Origin: JBFLVQ01 sp040758525
Lineage (GTDB): Bacteria; Acidobacteriota; Blastocatellia; Chloracidobacteriales; JADJPF01
Reading direction: 5' to 3'
Assembly: GCA_040758525.1 (NCBI GenBank)
Contig: JBFLVQ010000241.1
Span: 1-12,468, forward strand
DNA: 12,468 nucleotides
Below the pieces are notes generated by a model. That model was not told the DNA's origin. It did no database searches and was given only the letters and a program-made list of their open reading frames with translations. Positions 1 to 6,024 of this stretch are shown piece after piece; the stretch's first letter is position 1, and each line of letters begins with the position of its first letter. Both the position numbers and the translations under genes were made by a program.

Positions 1-1036
1 TTTCTGGCAATATCTCTTTCCAGTTCTTCTCATCAGGTTTTTTGGGATCATACAAAAAGACTCTACCATTAGGCGCATTCTTATTGGTTTGAATAAGAAA
101 TTTATCGCCAACATTGTCGATTATGCCAAAATCATCCTCACCAACTTCAGCTATGATAGAGGTAAAAGTCTTCTCACCTTTGCTGAGGTCACGGAAGTAT
201 AGAGCATTACCTCTTTTGCCACTGCTAGTATCAGAGATAGTGAGAATGAGAAAACGCTCGTCATCGGTAGTACCGGCCCTATGGAAGCGTTGTGGATTAG
301 CTTTGTCTTCGAATATCAGCTCATCTTGAGACTGTGGTGTGCCTAGCTTATGATAATAGACCTTATGATTCTGGTTCTTGAAGGAGAGTTCTTTACCTTT
401 TTCCGGCTCATCAAAACGGCTGTAATAGAACCCCTCGCCATGCCAGGCGGCACCTGATACTTTAACCAATTTCACTGTATCAGTAAGCGGTTTGCGGGTG
501 GCTATATCTAGGACATAGTAGTCTTGAAAATCTGAACCACCCTGAGAGATTCCATATACTGCATACTTGCCATCCCTGGAAGGGGAAAATGTCCCTAATC
601 GTGAAGTGCCATCTTTGGAAAATTTGTTTGGATCAAGTAACACTTCTGCCTCGCCATCAAGGCCCTTCTGTATATAAAGGACATTCTGATTTTGTAGTCC
701 ATCATTCTTAGAAAAGAAATAGCTGTCACCTCGACGAGCAGGAGGAGTGTATTTAGGATAATTGTAGAGCTTCTCTAATCGCTCTTTGATCTTACTACGA
801 TAAGAGATCTTCTCTAAATAACCGAATGTAACCTTATTCTGTTCTTCGACCCATCTAGCGGTTTCCGGTGCATTTTCATTTTCTAGCCAGCGATAAGGAT
901 CAAAGACCTTAACACCGAAATAATTGTCTGCATGATCCATTTTCTTTGTGACAGGATATGTAAGCCTTTGAGCGCCTACGGATAGCGTCAGGCTAAAAAT
1001 AAACAGTAACGCCAAAATGGTTTTAGTACTTCTCAT
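1..1036 (-). CDS. Secreted prolyl oligopeptidase (S9 family), N-terminal part, cut by window edge
   Basis: Translating the minus strand from ATG at 1036 gives 345 uninterrupted residues to the window edge. Residues 1-23 look like a signal peptide: positive MRSTK, a hydrophobic core, then SVGAQ. The mature N-terminus carries prolyl-oligopeptidase landmarks: YPVTKKMDHADNYFG (27-41), DPYRWLE (46-52), YNYPKY (91-96), then NDGLQNQNVLY (111-121) and beta-propeller-like strands. Known members are about 700 residues, with the Ser-Asp-His hydrolase domain at the C-terminus; that catalytic half lies outside the window, so activity cannot be judged. The family cleaves after proline in short peptides. 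The signal peptide suggests action in the periplasm or outside the cell, perhaps in peptide scavenging. The start is supported by a strong Shine-Dalgarno sequence. The gene lies 200 bp downstream of the GAPDH-like gene with a hairpin between, so it is probably a separate transcript. Confidence 0.9.
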   Translation of the reverse strand, partial: MRSTKTILALLFIFSLTLSVGAQRLTYPVTKKMDHADNYFGVKVFDPYRWLENENAPETARWVEEQNKVTFGYLEKISYRSKIKERLEKLYNYPKYTPPARRGDSYFFSKNDGLQNQNVLYIQKGLDGEAEVLLDPNKFSKDGTSRLGTFSPSRDGKYAVYGISQGGSDFQDYYVLDIATRKPLTDTVKLVKVSGAAWHGEGFYYSRFDEPEKGKELSFKNQNHKVYYHKLGTPQSQDELIFEDKANPQRFHRAGTTDDERFLILTISDTSSGKRGNALYFRDLSKGEKTFTSIIAEVGEDDFGIIDNVGDKFLIQTNKNAPNGRVFLYDPKKPDEKNWKEILPE

Positions 1037-1044
1037 TTTCGCTA

Positions 1045-1053
1045 CACCTCCTC
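1045..1053 (-). promoter_or_regulatory. Strong ribosome binding site for the prolyl oligopeptidase
   Basis: Reading the minus strand, GAGGAGGTG lies 8 nt before the ATG at 1036. It is close to the full anti-16S complement and fixes the start codon. A GGCTC/GAGCC inverted repeat (1060-1064 with 1072-1076) sits just upstream in the leader. Confidence 0.75.
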
Positions 1054-1188
1054 GGTAGCGGCTCGCCAGAGGAGCCAGTAAAAGATTGAATTTTTAAAGA
1101 TTGGTGCAAATATATACGAGAAGAAACCCAAAATTGCTTAAAAATTAATGATATCCTTGGTAAAAAAACAGCAGTATAAAGAGATGTT

Positions 1189-1216
1189 GTGCGGCCGCGA
1201 GCATAAACGGCCGCAC
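1189..1216 (-). terminator. GC-rich hairpin, likely transcription terminator after the GAPDH-like gene
   Basis: GTGCGGCCG (1189-1197) and CGGCCGCAC (1208-1216) form a perfect 9-bp stem with a 10-nt loop, 20 bp past the stop codon of the gene at 1237-2313. On the minus strand the stem is followed by a weak T-rich stretch, and a run of seven T lies further on (1168-1162), so it is not a textbook intrinsic terminator. It may also act as an mRNA 3'-end stabiliser. Confidence 0.45.
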
Positions 1217-1236
1217 TCTATTAATGGTCTTGGCGC

Positions 1237-2313
1237 TTAAACTTCGTCAAAGAAGTAAGGCATCAAGCATTGTAGCTTTTCATCAACCTGTTTTGGATAG
1301 AGGTACCACTCGGTTGCAGCAATCGAACTAAGCAATGAGTTGCCATCCTGCGGGGTAAAGCAGAAGCCAACAATCTCATGGCCATCATGCACAGCAAGCG
1401 TCGAAGTTGGTACAACTGTCTGATTGAGAATACGGCCATAGTAACCTTGATCACGACCAAAAGAGAAGACCTGATTGGCCGACTTCTTCTCTGTGATCGC
1501 GACACGCCGATCCGCCTTTAACTTATCCACCAACTCTGCCACAGAGGTCTTCTTACGCACTCTTAGATTGAAATGGAGGATGTGCATGTACTGTGAGTTC
1601 ATGATTAATGCTGAAGAGAAGAGATCTAATTCGTAGCCCTTGGTCTTATAGAGGTGGTAGGCATCACGTGCATGGTGAGTGCCAAACTCTTTATCTTTGT
1701 GCGAACCGACTTGAGGAGCAGGTATAAAAGAGGAGTCTTGGCTGATATCGTTAGCACGGCGGAAACAGACAAAGCGGGCATAATCAAGGTTATCGGGCGA
1801 ATAGCCATCAAGAGCAAGTATCTTGAGAATAACTGCAATATTGTGAGTGTTGCAACTGACTACCTGAATGAACTTATCTTCGCCTACTTGGAGGGTCTCA
1901 TCATTGATGCCGCGCGCATACATCTTGCCAAAACCGAACTCGCTACCTTGCGCAATAAATCCTAAAGTATTATGTGTGTATTTTTCGTAGAACTGATTCT
2001 TATTGTTGATTCCGATACCGGAAGGGGTACAGTCAATTACTACTGAAGCACGTTCAAATGCTTCGTGTGTCTCGTAAGTCGCTTCCATTCCCAGGTTCGT
2101 GAAGTCCTTGCGAGCGGCCTCATCGACACAGAGTCGCGCGCCTTTTTTCTGCAATGCAGAAACCTTAGAACGATCATGCCGCAGAGGTGTGCGCTTATGG
2201 AAAGTGACTTCATCAATACCAAGTTCTTGATGCTTTTCAGCCAGTAACCCGATCAGTGGCTCACCAATCGTGCCTGTGCCGACTACATGCACGATCTTCT
2301 TTTTATCATTCAT
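1237..2313 (-). CDS. Type II (archaeal-type) glyceraldehyde-3-phosphate dehydrogenase homologue
   Basis: The 358-residue protein opens with a Rossmann nucleotide-binding motif, VGTGTIGEP (11-19). It follows the layout of archaeal phosphorylating GAPDH, which is about 340 residues and differs strongly from ordinary bacterial GapA. DCTPSGIG (94-101) matches the family's DCTP-x-G-x-G element. VVSCNT (151-156) is the catalytic-cysteine block, with Cys154 as predicted nucleophile. RRAND (185-189), GSHKDKEFGTHHARD (203-217) and YMHILHFNL (242-250) align with the conserved RRA, SHHGPD and LMHLH regions. The C-terminal HQES-like block of archaeal enzymes is here PQDG (321-324). The expected reaction is NAD(P)-dependent oxidation of glyceraldehyde 3-phosphate to 1,3-bisphosphoglycerate in the cytoplasm, but divergence leaves room for another aldehyde-phosphate substrate. 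The start at 2313 has GGAG upstream. Family confidence is good, exact substrate moderate. Confidence 0.82.
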   Translation of the reverse strand: MNDKKKIVHVVGTGTIGEPLIGLLAEKHQELGIDEVTFHKRTPLRHDRSKVSALQKKGARLCVDEAARKDFTNLGMEATYETHEAFERASVVIDCTPSGIGINNKNQFYEKYTHNTLGFIAQGSEFGFGKMYARGINDETLQVGEDKFIQVVSCNTHNIAVILKILALDGYSPDNLDYARFVCFRRANDISQDSSFIPAPQVGSHKDKEFGTHHARDAYHLYKTKGYELDLFSSALIMNSQYMHILHFNLRVRKKTSVAELVDKLKADRRVAITEKKSANQVFSFGRDQGYYGRILNQTVVPTSTLAVHDGHEIVGFCFTPQDGNSLLSSIAATEWYLYPKQVDEKLQCLMPYFFDEV

Positions 2314-2402
2314 CTACTTGCTCTCCATTTCTTAAAACTAGACACCAGAACGTGACAAAGACGCCTGGCGATAACTCAACTAGCGCCTATAACCATACAA
2401 TA

Positions 2403-2417
2403 GTTACAGGGTTACAG
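2403..2417 (-). repeat. Tandem GTTACAG repeat in the leader of the GAPDH-like gene
   Basis: GTTACAG occurs at 2403-2409 and again at 2411-2417, one base apart. It lies about 13-27 nt after the predicted transcription start of the GAPDH-like gene, a plausible place for a repressor site. No known regulator motif is recognised, and such a short repeat may be chance. Confidence 0.3.
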
Positions 2418-2436
2418 TCTATTTCCATATTCTGCC

Positions 2437-2445
2437 ATTATATCA
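2437..2445 (-). promoter_or_regulatory. Extended -10 promoter for the GAPDH-like gene
   Basis: On the minus strand this is TGATATAAT, a perfect TGn-TATAAT extended -10 element. No convincing -35 is present, which is tolerated with an extended -10. Predicted transcription would start near 2430, giving a leader of about 117 nt before the ATG at 2313. Confidence 0.5.
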
Positions 2446-2467
2446 GAAACTTTTCTCAAGAAAGACG

Positions 2468-2501
2468 AAAAAATCCCGACCGCTAACGTAGGCGCGCTAG
2501 C
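2468..2501 (-). terminator. Possible intrinsic terminator of the kinase/acyltransferase/exported-protein unit
   Basis: On the minus strand GCTAGCG (2501-2495) pairs with CGTTAGC (2488-2482), including one G-T wobble, with a 6-nt loop. A run of six T (2473-2468) follows 8 nt later. The stem overlaps the stop codon of the 243-aa gene and lies before the next promoter, which is the right place for termination. The gap between stem and T-run weakens the call. Confidence 0.35.
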
Positions 2502-3214
2502 TGTTGTTTGGATTGTTCCGTGAAGCGGGCTGCCTGTAGCCAGACCCAGGCAATCACATTCTCGATCGGGTAACGGTCATTGCGCTTCCAGGTTACTTGT
2601 TTGATCTCAGGAAACAGCTCTAATACTGGTTTCATCTGTTCACTAGTATCAGTCACATACTTGTGCTGTTCCTGTCCTAGTCGTAATGACCAGACTGGCA
2701 ATACCACTTCGTAACTGCGTAGCGCAGCACGCATGGTGTTAATAAGCTCCTTCTGCCCACTATTCTCATAACGGGCAAGGAAAGCTTCTACTGCCACTTT
2801 CGCCTCATTGAGCTTAGGCTGGTACTCACCATAGCTAATCTTGGCATCAGTGGCAATGGAAAGAGCAAGTAGGCTACGATAGGCGGTGTCAGCATCATTG
2901 AAAAATTGTGGCTCCATCTTCTTGGCAGCAGTCTCACCAATCGTTAGGCTAGCCACCTCCTGCAAGGAAGCCGTAACCACGCCAGCATTACCTGCATCTA
3001 TACTTACTCCTTTGAGATTGATATCGATAAGGCGGCCATAGTACTCGCGACCGTTGGTAAAACGTACACGTACCTGAATAATGGGTGGGGGATTAATAGT
3101 CTTGCTAGCAGCCGGTTTCTGACTGCTTTTACGCTTCTTCTGTGGCTGGATGGCATATACATTGGCCGCAGCCAACAGCAACACGGTAAGGAAAAGCAAT
3201 ATACCTCTTCTCAT
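2483..3214 (-). CDS. Exported protein of unknown function, 243 aa
   Basis: I do not recognise a family. Residues 1-22 form a clear signal peptide (MRRG, hydrophobic core, ANVYA). A Lys/Pro/Ser-rich linker follows (24-44). Residues 46-92 look like a small beta-barrel: VRVRFTNGREYYGRLIDI, then KGVSIDAGNAG and a TASLQEVASLTIG strand, reminiscent of Sm-like or SH3-like folds that bind RNA, peptide or wall material; this is shape only. Residues 95-243 are mainly helical and rich in Ala, Glu and Lys, with a tryptophan-containing end (VTWKRNDRY, VIAWVWLQAARF). There are no cysteines and no catalytic motif. A good promoter lies just upstream, so it can be transcribed alone, although it is only about 80 bp behind the acyltransferase gene and may also be read through from the kinase. 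Translation may be weak: only AGG precedes the ATG. Confidence 0.8.
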   Translation of the reverse strand: MRRGILLFLTVLLLAAANVYAIQPQKKRKSSQKPAASKTINPPPIIQVRVRFTNGREYYGRLIDINLKGVSIDAGNAGVVTASLQEVASLTIGETAAKKMEPQFFNDADTAYRSLLALSIATDAKISYGEYQPKLNEAKVAVEAFLARYENSGQKELINTMRAALRSYEVVLPVWSLRLGQEQHKYVTDTSEQMKPVLELFPEIKQVTWKRNDRYPIENVIAWVWLQAARFTEQSKQQLARLR

Positions 3215-3255
3215 ATATAAACCTGTGTATGAAGTGGGTAATCTTCCGAAAGAGT

Positions 3256-3283
3256 ATTATAGCGGCCTAATCGCCAGCTTCAA
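3256..3283 (-). promoter_or_regulatory. Sigma70-type promoter for the 243-aa exported protein
   Basis: On the minus strand TTGAAG (3283-3278) is followed by a 16-bp spacer and a perfect TATAAT (3261-3256). It sits in the short gap after the acyltransferase gene and would give a leader of about 35 nt before the ATG at 3214. Confidence 0.5.
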
Positions 3284-3295
3284 TAAAATTATCCT

Positions 3296-4072
3296 TCAGC
3301 GAGTACGCCACACTTCGCTTTCTTGGTGTAAACGCTCAAGGGTTTCCTGTAGTTGTGCCTGTTTGGCAGCAAAAGTCTCCTCATCACAATCACGCGCTAT
3401 ATAGATAGGGGTGCCATAATTGACCAAACCCGGTGAAAAGGGTTTAGGGATACGAAAGCCGTCCCAACTGCGCAACTGCCAGAAGCCTTTTGTTGATATA
3501 CAGAAAGGCAGTATTGGACAGCCCGTAAGCTTAGCCAACTGTAGTGCCCCTGGTTTAGCAACATAGACGGGGCCACGCGGCCCATCAATGGTAAAAGAGG
3601 TATGGAAACCAGCCTGCATACAAGCAGCCATCTCGCGTAGCGATCTACTGCCACCCCGGCTGGTTGAACCGCGCGAGGCACCATAGCCAAAATACTGTAT
3701 CATACGTGCAATAATCTCGCCGTCAAAACTCTGGCTGGTCATCACAACAATACCCATATCTTGAAAGAACCAGGTGGCAGGGAGAATACGATTGTGCCAG
3801 AAGGTATAGATACTTGGTTGACCTACTGGCACTTCACCACGTCGGTCAATACCATTACGTATCTCCCAGTGTATTGTGCGGCCAATTAAATAGACCAGAC
3901 AGAAGCCTAGAAAAGCGGCAATACTAATAAGTAGACGTTCATGCCAACGGTACTGGGTAAGTTCGGCAGGATGGTAGACACGTCTACGTAGTGTCTCTAT
4001 ACGCTCGCCTCTCTGTTCCTGCGGATCAGTTATCGCTGGCTCTTCAGTACGGGTTTGATTTCTATTGATCAT
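3296..4072 (-). CDS. Lysophospholipid acyltransferase-like protein, DUF374 family
   Basis: The protein (258 aa from ATG) has an N-terminal cytosolic, charged extension (1-40) and a membrane segment near 47-65. DUF374 landmarks follow: FWHNR (91-95), SQSFDGEIIA (113-122), GYGASRGSTSRGG (129-141), TIDGPRGP (161-168) and AKPGALQLA (172-180). FWHNR corresponds to the acyltransferase HX4D-region histidine. Family members are bacterial LPLAT-superfamily enzymes thought to transfer acyl chains to lipid or lipid-A-like acceptors at the inner membrane; the substrate here is unknown. The ATG at 4072 overlaps the TGA of the kinase gene as TGATG, and there is no Shine-Dalgarno sequence, so translation is probably coupled to the kinase. 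A TTG at 4075 in the same frame would add one residue. Coupling implies similar expression, not necessarily a shared pathway. Confidence 0.87.
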   Translation of the reverse strand: MINRNQTRTEEPAITDPQEQRGERIETLRRRVYHPAELTQYRWHERLLISIAAFLGFCLVYLIGRTIHWEIRNGIDRRGEVPVGQPSIYTFWHNRILPATWFFQDMGIVVMTSQSFDGEIIARMIQYFGYGASRGSTSRGGSRSLREMAACMQAGFHTSFTIDGPRGPVYVAKPGALQLAKLTGCPILPFCISTKGFWQLRSWDGFRIPKPFSPGLVNYGTPIYIARDCDEETFAAKQAQLQETLERLHQESEVWRTR

Positions 4073-5325
4073 CAATCTTTTGTCGCTGATAGCGACTCAT
4101 CCTCTACTGGTTCCAGTGTTGCTTCAAGGGTAGCTGCACCACTATCGATCTTGAGTTTGCTCTCCCACTCCTTATAACCTACTCGTACTACTGAAGCATA
4201 ATACTCACCCATAGGCACATCCTGTAACAGCAGTGAGCCATACTGATCGGTAGTGCCGGCAAAATGATTGTTAATGTAGATATTACAATTGGGCGGAGAG
4301 GTACGTATAATCAACGCACCATTAAGCATAGAAGTAGCCGGATTAAGACGCTTAAGATTACGTACTAGAGCATCTTCATCGGTTTCTAAGCCCGCCGCAG
4401 CACGTAACTCACGCGCCAGTTCAAGCGCCGATTGATGGCGTTGTTCTGGTTTCTTTGCTAATGCTTTCATTATCACATCAGAGACTTCCTTAGGAATCTC
4501 CTTACGGATTATTTGTGGCGATTTGGGCTCAATCTGTACATGCTTTTTTGCTAATTCCATAACTGTATTAGCATCAAAAGGCATCTCGCCACTAAGTGTC
4601 TCGTAGAGCATTATGCCTAATGAGTAGACATCCGAGCGTGGATCTAGGGGCTTATCCAGCCACTGCTCAGGCGACATATAGTAAGGTGTACCAGCGACCT
4701 TTCCTTCCTCAGTTAGACTACGCATTAGATTACCAGAAATCTTGAGCTTGGCGAGGCTGAAGTCGATTACCTTAACAGTTTCGCCCAGTCCTTCGAACTC
4801 TTCCAAAATAATATTTTCTGGCTTTAGATCACGATGTATCACACGATTGCGGTGAGCACGCTGCACCGCTCCACAGATTTGCATAAAAATATGCACTGTA
4901 CGCTTTAAGTTGAGATACTGCTCTGCGCCTAGAACATCCCGTAAGGTGCGGCCATTAAGCAGTTCCATAACAATGTAAGCGATATTACCAATCAGACCAA
5001 AATCATAGATCGAGATGGCATTGGGATGGCGTATACGGCCAGCAGCCTGCGCCTCGCGGCGGAACCGCTCAATCGATGAGGGATTGGGAATCAGTTCTGG
5101 GCGTAGTGTCTTAACCGCCACCTCATCACCAATCACCGCACGTTGCGCTTTGTAGACTGTACCTGTCGAACCCTCGCCGATCACGGTAAGAATATGGTAT
5201 TTATCATCCAAAGTCCGGCCTAGCAACGAACCGGTAGGAAGATCGACCAGCCGGGCGCCGTCGCAGGGGCAATGCTTCATTGTATCAGGCCATTCCTGAT
5301 TACAGACGCTGCATCTTTTCTTCAT
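4072..5325 (-). CDS. Ser/Thr protein kinase with N-terminal zinc ribbon and C-terminal PEGA domain
   Basis: The 417-residue protein starts with a zinc ribbon (Cys5, Cys8, Cys19, Cys21; CxxC-x10-CxC). A Hanks-type kinase domain follows at about 43-305: glycine loop GEGSTGTVY (50-58), VAVKTL with ATP-anchoring Lys72, HRDLKPEN (164-171) with catalytic Asp166, metal-binding Asp188 in DFS where DFG is usual, GTPYYMSPE (212-220) and SDVYSLG (231-237). A PEGA domain occupies about 337-403 (ALIIRTSPPNCNIYINN ... GEYYASVVRVGYKEW). No membrane helix is visible, so the kinase should be cytoplasmic, unlike PASTA-type PknB. PEGA domains usually bind surface or cell-wall components; its cytosolic use here is unclear. 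The essential Lys, catalytic Asp and metal-binding Asp are intact, so activity is expected. The gene is divergent from the 970-aa zinc-ribbon membrane protein, a candidate partner or substrate, and is first in an operon with the DUF374 protein. Confidence 0.95.
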   Translation of the reverse strand: MKKRCSVCNQEWPDTMKHCPCDGARLVDLPTGSLLGRTLDDKYHILTVIGEGSTGTVYKAQRAVIGDEVAVKTLRPELIPNPSSIERFRREAQAAGRIRHPNAISIYDFGLIGNIAYIVMELLNGRTLRDVLGAEQYLNLKRTVHIFMQICGAVQRAHRNRVIHRDLKPENIILEEFEGLGETVKVIDFSLAKLKISGNLMRSLTEEGKVAGTPYYMSPEQWLDKPLDPRSDVYSLGIMLYETLSGEMPFDANTVMELAKKHVQIEPKSPQIIRKEIPKEVSDVIMKALAKKPEQRHQSALELARELRAAAGLETDEDALVRNLKRLNPATSMLNGALIIRTSPPNCNIYINNHFAGTTDQYGSLLLQDVPMGEYYASVVRVGYKEWESKLKIDSGAATLEATLEPVEDESLSATKD

Positions 5326-5362
5326 AACTGGCCATCCGCAATGGGGAAATTTTTTTCACAAT

Positions 5363-5368
5363 ATTATA
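5363..5368 (-). promoter_or_regulatory. -10 element of the kinase operon
   Basis: The minus strand reads TATAAT 37 nt before the kinase ATG, within an AT-rich stretch. No good -35 is seen 16-18 bp upstream. A second TATAAT on the minus strand at 5480-5475, inside a palindrome, could serve a longer leader. Confidence 0.4.
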
Positions 5369-5469
5369 CTATTCACTTTTTATGCTAGCGAAAAATCGTG
5401 CTGACATCTGTTTCCGTCTTTATCTATAGTATTTTTTCCATTAATACTTCGTTTTTCAACCAATGCAGT

Positions 5470-5541
5470 GCTATATTATAGCGAGCTTGGGTTTATTACC
5501 TAATAAAGTGATCTAGTATCAAGCGCCAAATTAGCTTGGCG
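5470..5541. repeat. Three short perfect inverted repeats in the divergent intergenic region
   Basis: GCTATA-t-TATAGC (5470-5482), TTTATTA-cc-TAATAAA (5492-5507) and CGCCAA-attagc-TTGGCG (5524-5541) lie in a row between the divergent kinase and 970-aa genes. They could be operators for a dimeric regulator or small hairpins; the third has a run of six T (5555-5560) downstream on the plus strand. No matching known operator is recognised. Confidence 0.4.
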
Positions 5542-5589
5542 GCTGGTAAAAGTATTTTTTAGCATAATTGTACACTTAGATAATAAAAT

Positions 5590-5618
5590 TTGTTTTGCTC
5601 TGCGTTCTGTACTAATAT
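5590..5618 (+). promoter_or_regulatory. Weak candidate promoter upstream of the hairpin cluster
   Basis: TTGTTT (5590-5595), a 17-bp spacer and TAATAT (5613-5618) give correct spacing but only 3 of 6 and 4 of 6 consensus matches. It would transcribe the three hairpins starting at 5713, either as a small RNA or as a long leader of the 970-aa gene. Confidence 0.2.
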
Positions 5619-5712
5619 TCTTTTACTGAAGGGACGTTAATAGCATTGAGCAGAAATTCAGGGCAATAACACTGTGGATGCAGCTTTATTATAGTACGTT
5701 CCTAGATACCGC

Positions 5713-5817
5713 ATTGGGGCGACAATGCGTTCGTAATCAGTCGATAGAAGCCCCAGTTTTCTGGACGGGGAGCCGTCCAGTAAGTTTTCTATTGGATCAA
5801 GCCTTTCAATCAGAAAA
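5713..5817 (+). other. Cluster of three consecutive hairpins, possible structured RNA or leader element
   Basis: Hairpin A pairs ATTGGGGC (5713-5720) with GCCCCAGT (5750-5757), including one G-T pair; alternative inner pairing CGAC/GTCG (5720-5723 with 5740-5743) is possible. Hairpin B is perfect: CTGGACGG (5761-5768), loop GGAG, CCGTCCAG (5773-5780). Hairpin C pairs TTTTCTATTG (5785-5794) with CAAT-c-AGAAAA (5807-5817), with one bulged base. They follow each other with only 3-4 nt between. Short reading frames cross the area (5658-5840 minus, 5678-5878 plus) but look non-coding. It does not match an RNA family I know. It may be a small RNA, a leader control element of the 970-aa gene, or a remnant of a small mobile repeat. 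Confidence 0.4.
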
Positions 5818-5841
5818 GTGTTCAACCGGTTTCTCTGCAAT

Positions 5842-5863
5842 CGATCAAGTGGCGATCAAGTGG
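5842..5863. repeat. Perfect 11-bp tandem duplication
   Basis: CGATCAAGTGG occurs at 5842-5852 and immediately again at 5853-5863, about 160 bp before the start of the 970-aa gene. It may be a regulator site pair or a recent slippage product. Confidence 0.6.
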
Positions 5864-5951
5864 ATAACGAAACGGTAGCACATTTATCAAAGATTAGTGT
5901 GGCCGTGCCAGCTCAGATAAACATAATGGCAGCCAACGAGTTTCGCCAGGG

Positions 5952-5957
5952 TATAAT
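5952..5957 (+). promoter_or_regulatory. -10 element for the 970-aa zinc-ribbon/FGE-like gene
   Basis: A perfect TATAAT lies 67 bp before the ATG at 6025, giving a leader of about 60 nt. No convincing -35 is seen at the usual distance, so activation by another factor is possible. Confidence 0.4.
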
Positions 5958-6024
5958 CAAGGGTTAGTCAAGCGCTCTTAAGACTTGCGCCGCATAGCAA
6001 GAAACCAAACTTGGAGCAAGCAAT

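Noticed and set aside
1654..1965. 103-codon plus-strand ORF inside the GAPDH-like gene, and similar antisense or out-of-frame ORFs inside other genes
   Set aside because: They are shadows of genes with clear family matches; no ribosome site or domain supports them.
4082..4096. Hairpin GTCGCT-gat-AGCGAC at the end of the kinase gene as a terminator
   Set aside because: Within coding sequence, no T-run follows, and the next gene is translationally coupled, so termination here makes no sense.
5842..5863. Tandem repeat as part of a CRISPR array
   Set aside because: Only two adjoining 11-bp units without spacers and no cas genes.
5668..5867. DnaA-box-like sites (TGTGGATGC near 5672 and AGTGGATAA at 5859-5867) suggesting an origin
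   Set aside because: Only two imperfect boxes, no dnaA/dnaN/gidA neighbours and no box array; not enough for an origin.
5658..5878. Two overlapping ORFs of 60-66 codons on opposite strands in the intergenic region
   Set aside because: Neither has a ribosome site, a recognisable domain or coding-like composition, and both cross the hairpin cluster.
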